The notes beneath the pieces were generated by a model, which was given only the letters and a program-made list of their open reading frames with translations, was not told where the DNA came from and did no database searches. Shown here one piece after another: positions 9,199 to 18,444 of a stretch of DNA of 64,000 bases (the stretch's first letter is position 1; each line of letters starts with the position of its first letter). This DNA comes from Bacillus zhangzhouensis (GTDB taxonomy: Bacteria > Bacillota > Bacilli > Bacillales > Bacillaceae). The stretch is from positions 186,001 through 250,000 of the forward strand of contig NZ_JOTP01000003.1 of the NCBI RefSeq assembly GCF_000715205.1, written 5' to 3'. Both the position numbers and the translations under genes were made by a program.

Positions 9199-10398
9199 GT
9201 GATAAAGGTGAAAGCAGACTCGATCATACATGTTATCGTAGCGACGGGAGAATGGGGACAGGATGGCCTGAGGTACAGACGACATCGCTTGGCGGAATTT
9301 CTAGCATCTGATCCAGAAACGAAAGAAGTCATCTGGGTATGCCCGTCTGCAACACGTCATACAGCTCCCTTTCAGCCCATAACGGATCGAATGAAGCAAT
9401 TGATCATTCCTGATGTACTCAAGAGCAAATTATTTCGCTTTGGAAGATATCAAGATATGTTCTATATTCATAAATTGTCCCCTCTTCTTGAGCATTTGCG
9501 GCAGGAGGAAAAGAAGGGGATAGCCGTTTGCTTATGGTATACGTTTCCTGGCTTTCCGCTCTTATCTTCTTTATTTGAATGGAAACATATTGTGTATGAT
9601 TGCAGTGACCTGTGGGGAGAGCCGATAAGCGGAAAAAACAACATACTCTCATATATGAGGCAGCGTGTCATTGTAAAAGCAGAAAACCGAATCATTAAAT
9701 ACGCACACAGCATTACATGCTCTTCTCAATACTTACATGATCAAATCAAAAAACGTCTCATGGGCGAACCGAAAGATGTGTTCACAGTGGAAAATGGCGT
9801 TGAGTACGATGTGTTTGCAAAAAGCAATCTTTCCTGTAAGGAGGATGTGCTGGAAGGAAGAGAAGGAACCGTTCTTGGCTTTATTGGAGGAATCAAGCCG
9901 AAGCTCGATTTTGACATGATTGCGCAAGCTGCTCACATGCAGCCAGATTGGACATTTTTATTTGTCGGTCCTGATGGAACAAATGGAGATCCATCTTTTC
10001 AGCATGCACTTAAACTGCCAAATGTCATTTGGACAGGGGCTGTTGCACCAGAAGAAGTGCCTGCTTATATGAAACTAATTGATGTAGGGATGATGCCATA
10101 CAAACAGTCTCCTTATAATCAAGCCGTTTTCCCGCTCAAACTATATGAATTTTTAGCTGCAGGAATACCTGTTGTTGGTTTAAATCTTCCGTCAACGGAA
10201 AGGCTAAAAGAGAATGATGTGTATGAATATTTAGAGGGCGAAGATGCTGCGCTCTTCGTAGAAGCCTGCCTGAAAGTGATCAGCAAAAAAGATGACATGA
10301 CCTATAGACATCTAAGACAAAGCCGGGCGAAGAAAAAAGATTGGCACGCGCTGTTCACAAACATGGTGGAATTAACGAATATTAAAGAAAACGCATAA
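9199..10398 (+). CDS. tuaH: TuaH, glycosyltransferase
   Basis: 399-residue GT-B type glycosyltransferase, last gene of the tua operon. The C-terminal donor domain contains GFIGGIKPKLDFDM and a PLKLYEFLAAGIPVV segment typical of GT4/GT1 enzymes. Start is GTG at 9199 or GTG at 9208 (both in frame, both with a purine-rich site upstream). A short AT-rich hairpin follows the stop. Confidence 0.85.
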   Translation: MIKVKADSIIHVIVATGEWGQDGLRYRRHRLAEFLASDPETKEVIWVCPSATRHTAPFQPITDRMKQLIIPDVLKSKLFRFGRYQDMFYIHKLSPLLEHLRQEEKKGIAVCLWYTFPGFPLLSSLFEWKHIVYDCSDLWGEPISGKNNILSYMRQRVIVKAENRIIKYAHSITCSSQYLHDQIKKRLMGEPKDVFTVENGVEYDVFAKSNLSCKEDVLEGREGTVLGFIGGIKPKLDFDMIAQAAHMQPDWTFLFVGPDGTNGDPSFQHALKLPNVIWTGAVAPEEVPAYMKLIDVGMMPYKQSPYNQAVFPLKLYEFLAAGIPVVGLNLPSTERLKENDVYEYLEGEDAALFVEACLKVISKKDDMTYRHLRQSRAKKKDWHALFTNMVELTNIKENA

Positions 10399-10421
10399 TT
10401 CATTCGGGATTGTGCGTTTTT
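10388..10421 (+). terminator. Possible terminator of the tua operon
   Basis: Inverted repeat AAAACGCA / TGCGTTTT around a 17-base loop, ending in a T-rich stretch and overlapping the tuaH stop. The loop is long, so it may be inefficient. Confidence 0.5.
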
Positions 10422-10447
10422 ATTTGTTTCTTCTTCACAGGGGGAGC

Positions 10448-10477
10448 TTGTGATCATTCTATATTCAATTGTATAAT
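10448..10477 (+). promoter_or_regulatory. Sigma-A type promoter of tagO
   Basis: TTGTGA (10448-10453), 18-base spacer, perfect TATAAT (10472-10477), 55 bases before the tagO start. Confidence 0.6.
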
Positions 10478-10532
10478 GGAAAGAGCGGCCAATATACAAA
10501 ATACAGATTTCAATTTAGAAGGAGACTGACCT

Positions 10533-11600
10533 ATGGATTACGAACGCGCCTTATTAGCGTTTTTTGTCTCTCTGGCTACAGTTTTAATTGTGACACCAAT
10601 CGTCAAAAAGTTTGCAATTAGGATTGGTGCAGTGGACCAGCCGAATAAACGAAAAGTTCATGATAAAGTAATGCCTCGAATGGGTGGTTTGGCGATTTTT
10701 ATTGGGGTAGCGGCTGGAGCATTAGCAGGTGGGCTGTTTCTACATAATAAAATTACAGCAATTTCAGTTGGTGCCGTACTCATCGTCATTTTAGGTATAT
10801 TTGATGATAAATATAATTTAAGTGCAAAATTTAAATTTCTCGTGCAAGTTCTCGTTGCTTGTTTGATTGTGAGCACGGGCCTTAAAATGGACTTTTTCTC
10901 TGTTCCTTTTTTAATAGATCGTATTGAATTAGGCTGGATGGCATATCCCCTAACCGTGTTATGGATTGTCGGAATCACAAATGCCATCAATTTAATTGAC
11001 GGCCTTGATGGACTCGCTGCTGGTATTTCGGTCATCGGTTTATCAACAATTGCAGTGATGGCATTTTCTGCTGATAAGATTCTCATTCTTTCTTTATCAC
11101 TTGTCGTCATTGGCAGTACAATCGGCTTTCTATTTTACAACTTCCATCCGGCAAAGATTTTTATGGGTGATACCGGCTCGTTGTTTTTAGGTTATATGAT
11201 TTCGGTGCTGTCACTTTTAGGGTTATACAAAAGTGTCACTTTGTTTAGTGTCGTTGTCCCGGTGATCATCTTAGGTGTCCCTATTTTTGATACGACCTTT
11301 GCGATCATTAGACGAATATTAAATAAACAGCCAATTTCAGCGCCTGACAAATCGCATATTCATCATAGACTGATGGCTTATGGTTTATCGCATCGAATGG
11401 CTGTCATCGTCATTTACATGATTGGTTTAGTCTTTAGCTTAAGTGCAATATTGCTGACAAGTGCAACCATTTGGTTATCACTGATCATTATTTTTTTATT
11501 GGTCATGTTTATGCAAGTCATTGCGGAAGTCACTGGTTTAGTGAACGAAGAGTTCAAACCATTTACGAAATTCTATAAACGCATGGTCAAAAGAAATTAA
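10533..11600 (+). CDS. tagO: TagO, undecaprenyl-phosphate GlcNAc-1-phosphate transferase
   Basis: Commits undecaprenyl phosphate to wall teichoic acid by adding GlcNAc-1-P from UDP-GlcNAc; the lipid product also serves other wall glycopolymers. 355 residues with about 10-11 membrane helices of the MraY/WecA family. Conserved pieces: VDQPNKRKVHDKVMPRMGG near the N terminus, FDDKYNLSAK, NLIDGLDGLAAG, FMGDTGSLFLG and the cytoplasmic DKSHIHHR histidine motif. RBS AAGGAG. Own promoter; ends in a shared terminator with tagV. Confidence 0.95.
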   Translation: MDYERALLAFFVSLATVLIVTPIVKKFAIRIGAVDQPNKRKVHDKVMPRMGGLAIFIGVAAGALAGGLFLHNKITAISVGAVLIVILGIFDDKYNLSAKFKFLVQVLVACLIVSTGLKMDFFSVPFLIDRIELGWMAYPLTVLWIVGITNAINLIDGLDGLAAGISVIGLSTIAVMAFSADKILILSLSLVVIGSTIGFLFYNFHPAKIFMGDTGSLFLGYMISVLSLLGLYKSVTLFSVVVPVIILGVPIFDTTFAIIRRILNKQPISAPDKSHIHHRLMAYGLSHRMAVIVIYMIGLVFSLSAILLTSATIWLSLIIIFLLVMFMQVIAEVTGLVNEEFKPFTKFYKRMVKRN

Positions 11601-11637
11601 AAAACAGCCCGTTCCTAGGAATCGGGCTGTTTTTTTA
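11600..11637. terminator. Bidirectional terminator between tagO and tagV
   Basis: Stem AAAAACAGCCCG / CGGGCTGTTTTT with an 11-base loop; T-runs on both strands. It reaches the stop codon of the convergent tagV gene. Confidence 0.9.
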
Positions 11638-12726
11638 TTGTCCTGATGAATTTGTTTGAGGGGTATCTGACGTCCCTGTCCCTGTTTCACCAGAGGATGG
11701 ATTGGTTTGTGAATCTGTTTCGGTTGAAGGCTCAGAAGGAAGCTTTAAATGCGTCCTTAATTCATTCTGTACATTAGCTAAATTGGTTTGATCTGGCTCA
11801 AAGTAATACGTGCGATTTGGTCCTAGATAAAGGTCTGATCCTTTAATAGACAGCGTTTCTGTGTCGTCGCCCTTAAAGCCGCTGTAGATTTGCTGAAGAG
11901 CAAGTCCTTCTGTGATACGGAAATTGGTCGTAATGTGATCACTTACTTCTTTTGCGATATTATCCACGTTTGCAATATTATTTGGCTTCGCCATTTGATC
12001 AATCATGGCTCGTAAAATTTGTTTCTGACGATCGTTACGCCCGAAATCACCACGTGGATCTTGTTTTCTCATCCGAGCATAAGCAAGTGCTTCTTCCCCG
12101 TTTAAATGCATATTCCCTTTTTTGAAGTAAATCTTTTTGGATTTTTTGACGTCACTTTTTTCATTGAAGTCAAAAGGAACATCTATATCAATTCCACCCA
12201 CTTCATCAATGACATCTTTGAAGCCGTCAAAATCCACTGTTGCATATTTGTCGATCGGAATATTCAAGAATTGTTCGACAGTTTCAATCGTTTCGTCTTT
12301 TCCACCTTTAGCAAATGCCGCATTAATCTTCTCTTTACTTTCGGTCGTGTCACTTGCAAGCTGTACCCGTGTGTCACGAGGAATACTTATCATTTTCATC
12401 GTTTTATCTTGAGGATTAATGGTTGCAACAATGAGTGAATCTGAACGGCCATGATCACCATTCGTAGCATAATCCTCAATTCCGACAAATAGAACGGAGA
12501 AAGGTTTCTTCTTAATATCAATGACAGCATCACGGAGCCTAGATTTCTCTCCGCGATCTAGTTCGTCATATGTTTTGTCAGCTGCCTGAAGTGTATTCAC
12601 AATTTTATACACTGCAAATCCGCCCATGCAGATGAAGAGAAGCAAAAATAAGACCAGAATACGTTTGATAATCTTTTTCTTCTTACTCTTTTTCTTTCGT
12701 ACACGCACTTTTACTCGTTGTGCCAT
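11635..12726 (-). CDS. tagV: TagV (YvhJ), LytR-CpsA-Psr phosphotransferase
   Basis: Attaches lipid-linked wall polymers (wall teichoic acid, probably also other glycopolymers) to peptidoglycan on the outer membrane face. 363 residues: a very basic N terminus, one membrane helix (about 23-43), then the LCP domain with the SLIVATINP, SIPRDT and AYARMRKQDPRGDFGRNDRQ motifs whose Arg/Asp residues bind the pyrophosphate. The tail (last 30 residues) is Ser/Thr/Gln/Gly-rich. One of three LCP enzymes (TagT, TagU, TagV) in B. subtilis. Its start overlaps the end of yvyE by 16 bases. Confidence 0.9.
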   Translation of the reverse strand: MAQRVKVRVRKKKSKKKKIIKRILVLFLLLFICMGGFAVYKIVNTLQAADKTYDELDRGEKSRLRDAVIDIKKKPFSVLFVGIEDYATNGDHGRSDSLIVATINPQDKTMKMISIPRDTRVQLASDTTESKEKINAAFAKGGKDETIETVEQFLNIPIDKYATVDFDGFKDVIDEVGGIDIDVPFDFNEKSDVKKSKKIYFKKGNMHLNGEEALAYARMRKQDPRGDFGRNDRQKQILRAMIDQMAKPNNIANVDNIAKEVSDHITTNFRITEGLALQQIYSGFKGDDTETLSIKGSDLYLGPNRTYYFEPDQTNLANVQNELRTHLKLPSEPSTETDSQTNPSSGETGTGTSDTPQTNSSGQ

Positions 12727-13379
12727 TCATCTGTCTCCTTTATCGGACCAATGTCCTTTTCTAAATAAATAAGTTCGCCTTCTTTTGTAACACTCTTTCC
12801 ATTTGTAAGCTCCGTCATCCATTCAATGAACTGCTTTGTTTGTGTTTCTTCTACATACGTCTCAAAAATAACATCTTCGGCATAATGGATTTCTTTTAGC
12901 TGAAAAGATGAGGCTCTAAGCTCATTCTCTACCTTTCCAAGCCATGTATAATCTATTGTTGTGTGCATCGTACGCATTAAACAGCGTTCTACTATACCAA
13001 CATGATTAATTGCTTCTGATACAGATTTTCCGTAGGCACGAATCAATCCACCGGCACCTAATTTGATACCGCCGAAATAACGAGTGACCACAACGACTGT
13101 ATCTTTAAGCTTCCGTTTTTTTAGCACTTCAAGCATTGGCACTCCTGCCGTTCCGCTTGGTTCACCATCATCATTTGCTTTTTGAATCATGTCATGTTCA
13201 CCAATGAGATATGCTGAACAATTATGTGTGGCATTCCAATGTTGTTTTTTAATGGATTGTATAAATGCTTGTGCTTCTTCTTCAGAGACAGCACGCTGTA
13301 TATGACAAATAAAACGCGATTTTTCAATGACGATCTCATGCTCGCCACGACTTTTTATTGTAAGATAGCGATTCAGCAA
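12711..13379 (-). CDS. yvyE: YvyE, IMPACT/YigZ family protein
   Basis: 222-residue YigZ/IMPACT family protein of unclear biochemical role. It shows the family signature NDDGEPSGTAGVPML and RYFGGIKLGAGGLIRAYGKS, and a C-terminal DUF1949-like domain. I placed the start at TTG 13379, 9 bases after AGGAGG, matching the usual N terminus MLNRYLT. Transcribed with tagV and divergent from degS. Confidence 0.9.
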   Translation of the reverse strand: MLNRYLTIKSRGEHEIVIEKSRFICHIQRAVSEEEAQAFIQSIKKQHWNATHNCSAYLIGEHDMIQKANDDGEPSGTAGVPMLEVLKKRKLKDTVVVVTRYFGGIKLGAGGLIRAYGKSVSEAINHVGIVERCLMRTMHTTIDYTWLGKVENELRASSFQLKEIHYAEDVIFETYVEETQTKQFIEWMTELTNGKSVTKEGELIYLEKDIGPIKETDEWHNE

Positions 13380-13434
13380 AAGACATACCCTCCTGACAAG
13401 CAAATTGTAAGGCTAGAGAAAATTTGTATTGGTT

Positions 13435-13464
13435 TTAGAATTTTACAGCGTATTTTGTTATGAT
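13435..13464 (+). promoter_or_regulatory. Candidate degS promoter
   Basis: TTAGAA (13435-13440), 18-base spacer, TATGAT (13459-13464). The -35 is weak. No other clear promoter was seen in the yvyE-degS gap. Confidence 0.4.
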
Positions 13465-13600
13465 GATAGGAGCGGAAAAAGGGTCGTCATAAAAACTTCA
13501 AGATTTATACGCATTCTTTCATTATAATTCGACATAAAATGCAGATCAATGACATTTATAATAAAAAAAGATGACATCACTGTTACGGGAGGGAAAAGCC

Positions 13601-14776
13601 ATGACAACACCCAAAATGGATCCGAAATTATTGGATTCAATCATCATGAAAATGCTAAGTACAGTTGATGGCAGCAAGGACGAAGTATTTAGGATAGGCG
13701 AACAGTCCCGTCAACAATATGAGAGCCTAGTTGAAGAGCTTAAGCAAATCAAGCAGCAAGTAAACGAGGTAATTGATTTCGGGGATAAACTAGAAGTCCA
13801 TACGAGACATGCTAGAAATCGCTTATCTGAGGTCAGCAGAAACTTCAATAAATTCAGCGAAGAAGAAATACGAGAGGCCTACGAAAAAGCACATAATCTG
13901 CAAGTAGAACTCACCATGATCCAGCAGCGTGAGAAGCAGTTGAGAGAGAGAAGAGACGATCTGGAAAGACGATTATTAAGCTTACAGGACGTCATTGAAC
14001 GCTCTGAAACGCTTGTGAGTCAAATTACGGTTGTTCTGAACTATCTCAACCAGGATTTACGCCAAGTGGGCGTTTTACTCGAAGATGCTCAGGCAAAACA
14101 AGATTTTGGACTAAGAATTATTGAAGCTCAAGAAGAAGAACGCAAAAGGGTATCCCGGGAAATTCACGATGGTCCTGCTCAGATGCTGGCAAACGTGATG
14201 ATGCGTTCTGAATTAATTGAACGGATTTTTAGAGACCGAGGTACAGAAGAAGGCTTTAAAGAAATTAGAAGTCTCAGACAGAATGTGCGAAATGCACTAT
14301 ACGAAGTGAGAAGAATCATTTATGATTTAAGACCGATGGCATTAGATGATTTGGGTCTCATTCCGACGCTAAGAAAATACTTAAACACAATTGAAGAGTA
14401 TGATGGGAAAACCAAGATTACGTTCCAATGCCTAGGTGATACAGAAAACGAAAGAATTGCTTCACAATTTGAAGTGGCACTATTTAGACTAGCCCAAGAA
14501 GCTGTCACAAATTCCTTAAAACATTCTGAAGCTGAAGAAATCTCTGTAAAGGTAGAAGTAACGAAAGACTTTGTGACATTAATTATCAAAGACGATGGAA
14601 AAGGCTTTGATATGAAAGATGTTAAAACAAACAAAAACAAATCCTTCGGTTTACTTGGCATGAAAGAGCGCGTAGACTTACTAGAAGGTAAAATGACCAT
14701 AGACTCAAAAATAGGTCTAGGGACATTCATCATGATTCGAGTGCCGTTAACATTGCAAAATAAAATTGTAAAATAG
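13601..14776 (+). CDS. degS: DegS, sensor histidine kinase
   Basis: Cytoplasmic kinase that phosphorylates DegU and controls degradative enzymes, motility, competence and biofilm genes. 391 residues with no membrane helix. Long coiled coil at residues 30-170, HisKA_3 dimerisation domain with phospho-acceptor His in SREIHDGPAQML, then HATPase with FRLAQEAVTNSLKHS and DDGKGFD. Start ATG 13601 has GGGAGGG 8 bases upstream. degU follows after 64 bases, as in B. subtilis. Confidence 0.97.
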   Translation: MTTPKMDPKLLDSIIMKMLSTVDGSKDEVFRIGEQSRQQYESLVEELKQIKQQVNEVIDFGDKLEVHTRHARNRLSEVSRNFNKFSEEEIREAYEKAHNLQVELTMIQQREKQLRERRDDLERRLLSLQDVIERSETLVSQITVVLNYLNQDLRQVGVLLEDAQAKQDFGLRIIEAQEEERKRVSREIHDGPAQMLANVMMRSELIERIFRDRGTEEGFKEIRSLRQNVRNALYEVRRIIYDLRPMALDDLGLIPTLRKYLNTIEEYDGKTKITFQCLGDTENERIASQFEVALFRLAQEAVTNSLKHSEAEEISVKVEVTKDFVTLIIKDDGKGFDMKDVKTNKNKSFGLLGMKERVDLLEGKMTIDSKIGLGTFIMIRVPLTLQNKIVK

Positions 14777-14840
14777 AGTCAAAAGACATATTGACCATAA
14801 AGTTCAGGTGTAGAACAATAAACATGGGGAGGCGTAGCTT

Positions 14841-15530
14841 GTGACTAAAGTAAATATTGTAATTATTGATGACCACCAATTATTCCGTGAAGGTGTCAAA
14901 CGGATTTTAGATTTTGAACCTACTTTTGAAGTAGTTGCAGAAGGAGACGACGGTGACGAAGCTGCACGTATCGTAGAGCACTATCATCCGGATGTTGTCA
15001 TTATGGACATTAATATGCCGAATGTAAATGGTGTAGAGGCTACAAAGCAGCTAGTAGAGCTTTATCCCGAATCAAAAGTCATTATTCTATCTATTCATGA
15101 CGATGAAAACTATGTGACACATGCATTGAAAACAGGAGCGAGAGGTTACCTGTTAAAAGAAATGGATGCAGACACTCTCATTGAAGCAGTGAAAGTAGTA
15201 GCGGACGGAGGATCTTATTTACATCCGAAAGTCACTCATAACTTAGTAAATGAATTCCGACGTCTAGCAACTAGTGGCGTTTCAGCACATCCACAGCATG
15301 AGGTATATCCTGAAATTCGCAGACCACTTCATATCTTAACAAGACGTGAATGTGAAGTTCTTCAAATGTTAGCTGACGGAAAGAGCAACAGAGGAATTGG
15401 TGAATCGCTCTTTATTAGTGAGAAAACAGTCAAAAACCACGTAAGTAACATTTTGCAAAAAATGAATGTAAACGACCGTACACAAGCTGTTGTTGTAGCA
15501 ATTAAAAACGGCTGGGTAGAAATGAGATAA
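14841..15530 (+). CDS. degU: DegU, NarL-family response regulator
   Basis: 229 residues. Receiver domain 1-120 with the acidic pocket IIDDH and phospho-Asp in [11 protein letters not shown]-terminal LuxR-type helix-turn-helix ([23 protein letters not shown]...[11 protein letters not shown]). Phosphorylation level switches between competence/motility and secreted-enzyme programmes; SwrA, encoded in this window at 43.9 kb, is its known partner at the fla/che promoter. Starts with GTG, RBS GGGGAGG. Confidence 0.97.
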   Translation: MTKVNIVIIDDHQLFREGVKRILDFEPTFEVVAEGDDGDEAARIVEHYHPDVVIMDINMPNVNGVEATKQLVELYPESKVIILSIHDDENYVTHALKTGARGYLLKEMDADTLIEAVKVVADGGSYLHPKVTHNLVNEFRRLATSGVSAHPQHEVYPEIRRPLHILTRRECEVLQMLADGKSNRGIGESLFISEKTVKNHVSNILQKMNVNDRTQAVVVAIKNGWVEMR

Positions 15531-15632
15531 TGTTCCGGACAAGTACTCCTTTTTCGCCTGTTTTGGTTCTCTCACATTTTCAGTTTGAGAGAAATGATAG
15601 GCAGGATAAGGAGGCTTTTTCGGATATAACGG

Positions 15633-15661
15633 GCTTGCCTATTGATTAGGCAGGCTTTTTT
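15633..15661 (+). terminator. Terminator after degU
   Basis: Stem GCTTGCCTA / TAGGCAGGC (one G-T pair), five-base loop, six T. Confidence 0.85.
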
Positions 15662-15743
15662 GATTACTATTATAAATCTAATGAAAAACAAAGATCATTC
15701 TTTTAGAATAAAAAAGAGTAACGAATAAGGAAGGTATTTAAGA

Positions 15744-16586
15744 ATGAAAATAGCCGTTGTAACAGACAGTACTGCTTATATACCACAAGAGCTACGTGAT
15801 AAACATCAAATTCATATGATCCCCCTTAACGTCATCTTTGGCAGCGAATCGTACCGTGAAGAATTAGAGATGGATTGGAAGACGTATTATGAAGAAGTCA
15901 AAAAATATAAAGATCTTCCAACAACCTCTCAGCCTGCTTTTGGTGAACTAGTAGAATTATATGAAAAGCTAAGTGAAACATACGATGCTGTGATTAGTAT
16001 TCACCTTTCAAGTGGAATTAGTGGAACATATAATAGTGCAGCCTCAGCGAACGATCTAGTTGACGGAATTGACATTTACCCGTTTGATTCAGAAACTAGC
16101 TGTATGGTGCAGGGGTTTTATGCATTAGAAGCTGCTGAAAAAATCCAAGGTGGTGCTTCTCCAGAAGAGATTTTAGCACATCTAAATTATCTAAAAGAAA
16201 GCGAACGAGCCTATTTTATGGTGGACGACTTAACTCATTTGCAAAGAGGGGGCAGATTAAACGGTGCCCAGGCTTTTATTGGAAGCCTCTTAAAGGTAAA
16301 GCCTATCCTTCATTTTGACAACAAGCTAATTGTCCCTTTTGAAAAGATTCGTACACGTAAAAAAGCCATTTCACGCATTTTTGAATTATTCGATGAAGAT
16401 GCATCACGTGGTGTACCGATGAGAGCTGCAATCATTCATGGAAATAGAGAAGAAGAAGCAGAAGAATTGATTGCACATTTATCAGAAAAGTACCCTCATG
16501 TCGAATTTTATAAAAGCTACTTTGGTGCTGTGATTGGTACTCATCTAGGCGAAGGATCATTAGGTCTTGGCTGGATGATTAGATAG
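15744..16586 (+). CDS. yviA: YviA, DegV-family fatty-acid-binding protein
   Basis: 280-residue DegV (EDD-fold) protein. Members bind a fatty acid and act as FakB-type partners of the FakA kinase. Marks: N-terminal VTDSTAYIP, the SGISGTYNSA loop that holds the carboxylate, and LTHLQRGGRLNGAQA. RBS GGAAGG. Own terminators on both sides, so probably transcribed alone. Confidence 0.9.
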   Translation: MKIAVVTDSTAYIPQELRDKHQIHMIPLNVIFGSESYREELEMDWKTYYEEVKKYKDLPTTSQPAFGELVELYEKLSETYDAVISIHLSSGISGTYNSAASANDLVDGIDIYPFDSETSCMVQGFYALEAAEKIQGGASPEEILAHLNYLKESERAYFMVDDLTHLQRGGRLNGAQAFIGSLLKVKPILHFDNKLIVPFEKIRTRKKAISRIFELFDEDASRGVPMRAAIIHGNREEEAEELIAHLSEKYPHVEFYKSYFGAVIGTHLGEGSLGLGWMIR

Positions 16587-16593
16587 ATCTCAA

Positions 16594-16630
16594 AAACCCC
16601 CTTTTCTCATGGAAAAGGGGGTTTATTTTT
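16594..16630 (+). terminator. Terminator after yviA
   Basis: Twelve-base-pair stem AAACCCCCTTTT / AAAAGGGGGTTT with a seven-base loop and a T-rich tail. The stem halves also read as AAAA-N5-TTTT-like boxes 5' of comFA (see findings). Confidence 0.9.
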
Positions 16631-16712
16631 CAATTTTGACAGTTGGACGAAAGGTCTTGTCTTTGTACATAATAGGCAAACATCAGTTGAAAGGTGTTTG
16701 GAGAAATTGAAC

Positions 16713-18086
16713 ATGGAGAAAGCGATGGAACTAAGGCGACAAATGCAATCACGTCACCTACTTACCATTGAAACCCGATGCACGAAGCCTGATTTGGATT
16801 GGCTGGAGGAGAAAGGATTCGTAAATAGAACTTCTGCCATTGAGAGGAGAGCGAGCGGTTTTACATGCTGCCGATGTGGTGTATCAAACAAACGATACTT
16901 TGCTCTCTCACCGTGTGAAATATGCCAAAAAGAATGTGTGTACTGTAGATCATGCATCATGATGGGAAAAGTAACTGAATGTGGCTCTCTGTACGAATGG
17001 ACGGGTCCACAAATGAAAGAAACATTTCAATCTGAATTAACATGGCAGGGAGAGCTGTCTAAAGGGCAAAAGAAAGCGTCAGAAAAAATGATAGAAGCGA
17101 TAAAAAATAAATCTGATCTACTAGTTTGGGCTGTTTGCGGGGCAGGGAAAACGGAGGTGCTTTTTCACGGAATTGAATACGCGTTAAATAAAGGAATGAG
17201 TGTCTGTATTGCGACGCCTAGAACAGATGTTGTGCTTGAACTCGAGCCGCGAATTAGAAAAGTATTTCAAGGGCTGAATATAGCTGTGCTTTATGGTGGG
17301 AGCCCTCAAAGATTCCAAATAGCGCCGCTTATGATCGCCACAACCCATCAGCTCATGAGATACAAAAATGCTTTTGATGTTCTCATTGTAGATGAGGTCG
17401 ATGCCTTTCCTTATTCAATCGATGAACGTCTTCAATTTGCTGTTTTAAAGGCCATGAGAAAAAAAGGGGTTAGGATTTACTTAAGTGCCACACCTTCTAA
17501 AAAAATGAAAAGAGATGTTTCTCGTGGGCAACTAGAAGCGATAAAAATCCCTCTGCGTTTCCACGGGCAACCTTTACCCGTTCCGTCATTTCAATGGATT
17601 GGACATTGGAAAAAGAAATTAAACAAGAATGAGCTGCCATCTACTGTAATGAACTGGCTAGAGAAACATATTAAAAGAAAGAGAAGGGTTTTGCTTTTTG
17701 TTCCTTCTATCTCCACGATGAAGAAGGTAACGAAGATTCTTCGAGAGCATCATGTAAATGTAGAGGGTGTATCTGCTGATGATCAAGAAAGGAAACAAAA
17801 GGTCCAACACTTCAGAGATTACGCATACGATGTACTGGTTACTACTACTATTCTCGAAAGAGGCGTAACCATTCAAAATGTTCAGGTGGGTGTACTAGGT
17901 GCTGAATCTACTATTTTTACAGAAAGTGCACTTGTTCAAATTTCTGGAAGGGTGGGCAGGCATCCTCAATATTCTAATGGAGATGTTTTCTTTTTTCATT
18001 TTGGTTTAACGAGAAGGATGAAACAAGCGAAGAAGCATATCGTAAACATGAATGATACAGCTGCACAGGAGTTTTCTGAAAAATAG
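16713..18086 (+). CDS. comFA: ComFA, DNA-uptake ATPase/helicase
   Basis: Superfamily 2 DEAD-like ATPase that powers transport of single-stranded DNA through the ComEC channel during competence. 457 residues. N-terminal four-cysteine zinc finger (CCRCG...CEICQ...CVYCRSC region, residues 50-90), Walker A VWAVCGAGKTE, DEVDAF Walker B, SATPS motif III, C-terminal helicase domain with TTTILERGVT and ISGRVGRH. I chose ATG 16713 (GGAGA upstream); TTG codons at 16698 and 16707 are alternatives. First gene of comFABC. Confidence 0.93.
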   Translation: MEKAMELRRQMQSRHLLTIETRCTKPDLDWLEEKGFVNRTSAIERRASGFTCCRCGVSNKRYFALSPCEICQKECVYCRSCIMMGKVTECGSLYEWTGPQMKETFQSELTWQGELSKGQKKASEKMIEAIKNKSDLLVWAVCGAGKTEVLFHGIEYALNKGMSVCIATPRTDVVLELEPRIRKVFQGLNIAVLYGGSPQRFQIAPLMIATTHQLMRYKNAFDVLIVDEVDAFPYSIDERLQFAVLKAMRKKGVRIYLSATPSKKMKRDVSRGQLEAIKIPLRFHGQPLPVPSFQWIGHWKKKLNKNELPSTVMNWLEKHIKRKRRVLLFVPSISTMKKVTKILREHHVNVEGVSADDQERKQKVQHFRDYAYDVLVTTTILERGVTIQNVQVGVLGAESTIFTESALVQISGRVGRHPQYSNGDVFFFHFGLTRRMKQAKKHIVNMNDTAAQEFSEK

Positions 18087-18150
18087 TGTGGGTTTAACTA
18101 AATCATGGTACATTATATTCACAATACACAAATGGCAGGAGAGACAAAAT

Positions 18151-18444
18151 ATGCTACTCAATGCAAAAGAAATACTACTCAAGGAAATCCTCTACCAATA
18201 TCTCAATCAATTAAACATGATTTGTCATTGTGAAAAGTGTATAGAAGATGTATTAGCGATTTCACTAAATCAAGTGAAGCCGCAATATATAACAGATATT
18301 GATAAAATATCCTACAGTAAATCCGAGATGGTGGATAAACAGAAGAATACTGCTATGCTGGTCATTCTGACAGAAGCTGCTTCAAAGGTCACAACATTTC
18401 CGAGATGCGAAAATTGTCAACCGCTTAATAAGGAGAACAGTTGA
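18151..18444 (+). CDS. comFB: ComFB, late competence protein
   Basis: 97-residue protein of the ComFB family, found in the comF operon. It has a CHCEKC motif near residues 23-28 and a CENC near the C terminus, which could bind zinc. RBS AGGAGA before ATG 18151. Its stop overlaps the TTG start of comFC by four bases. No strong competence defect is known for B. subtilis comFB mutants; ComFB-like domains elsewhere bind cyclic dinucleotides. Confidence 0.9.
   Translation: MLLNAKEILLKEILYQYLNQLNMICHCEKCIEDVLAISLNQVKPQYITDIDKISYSKSEMVDKQKNTAMLVILTEAASKVTTFPRCENCQPLNKENS

Noticed and set aside
10658-11110. 150-codon open frame on the minus strand
   Set aside because: Antisense to the conserved coding region of tagO; no family resemblance.
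14320-14733. 137-codon open frame on the minus strand
   Set aside because: Antisense to the ATPase domain of degS; the plus-strand protein is clearly the real one.
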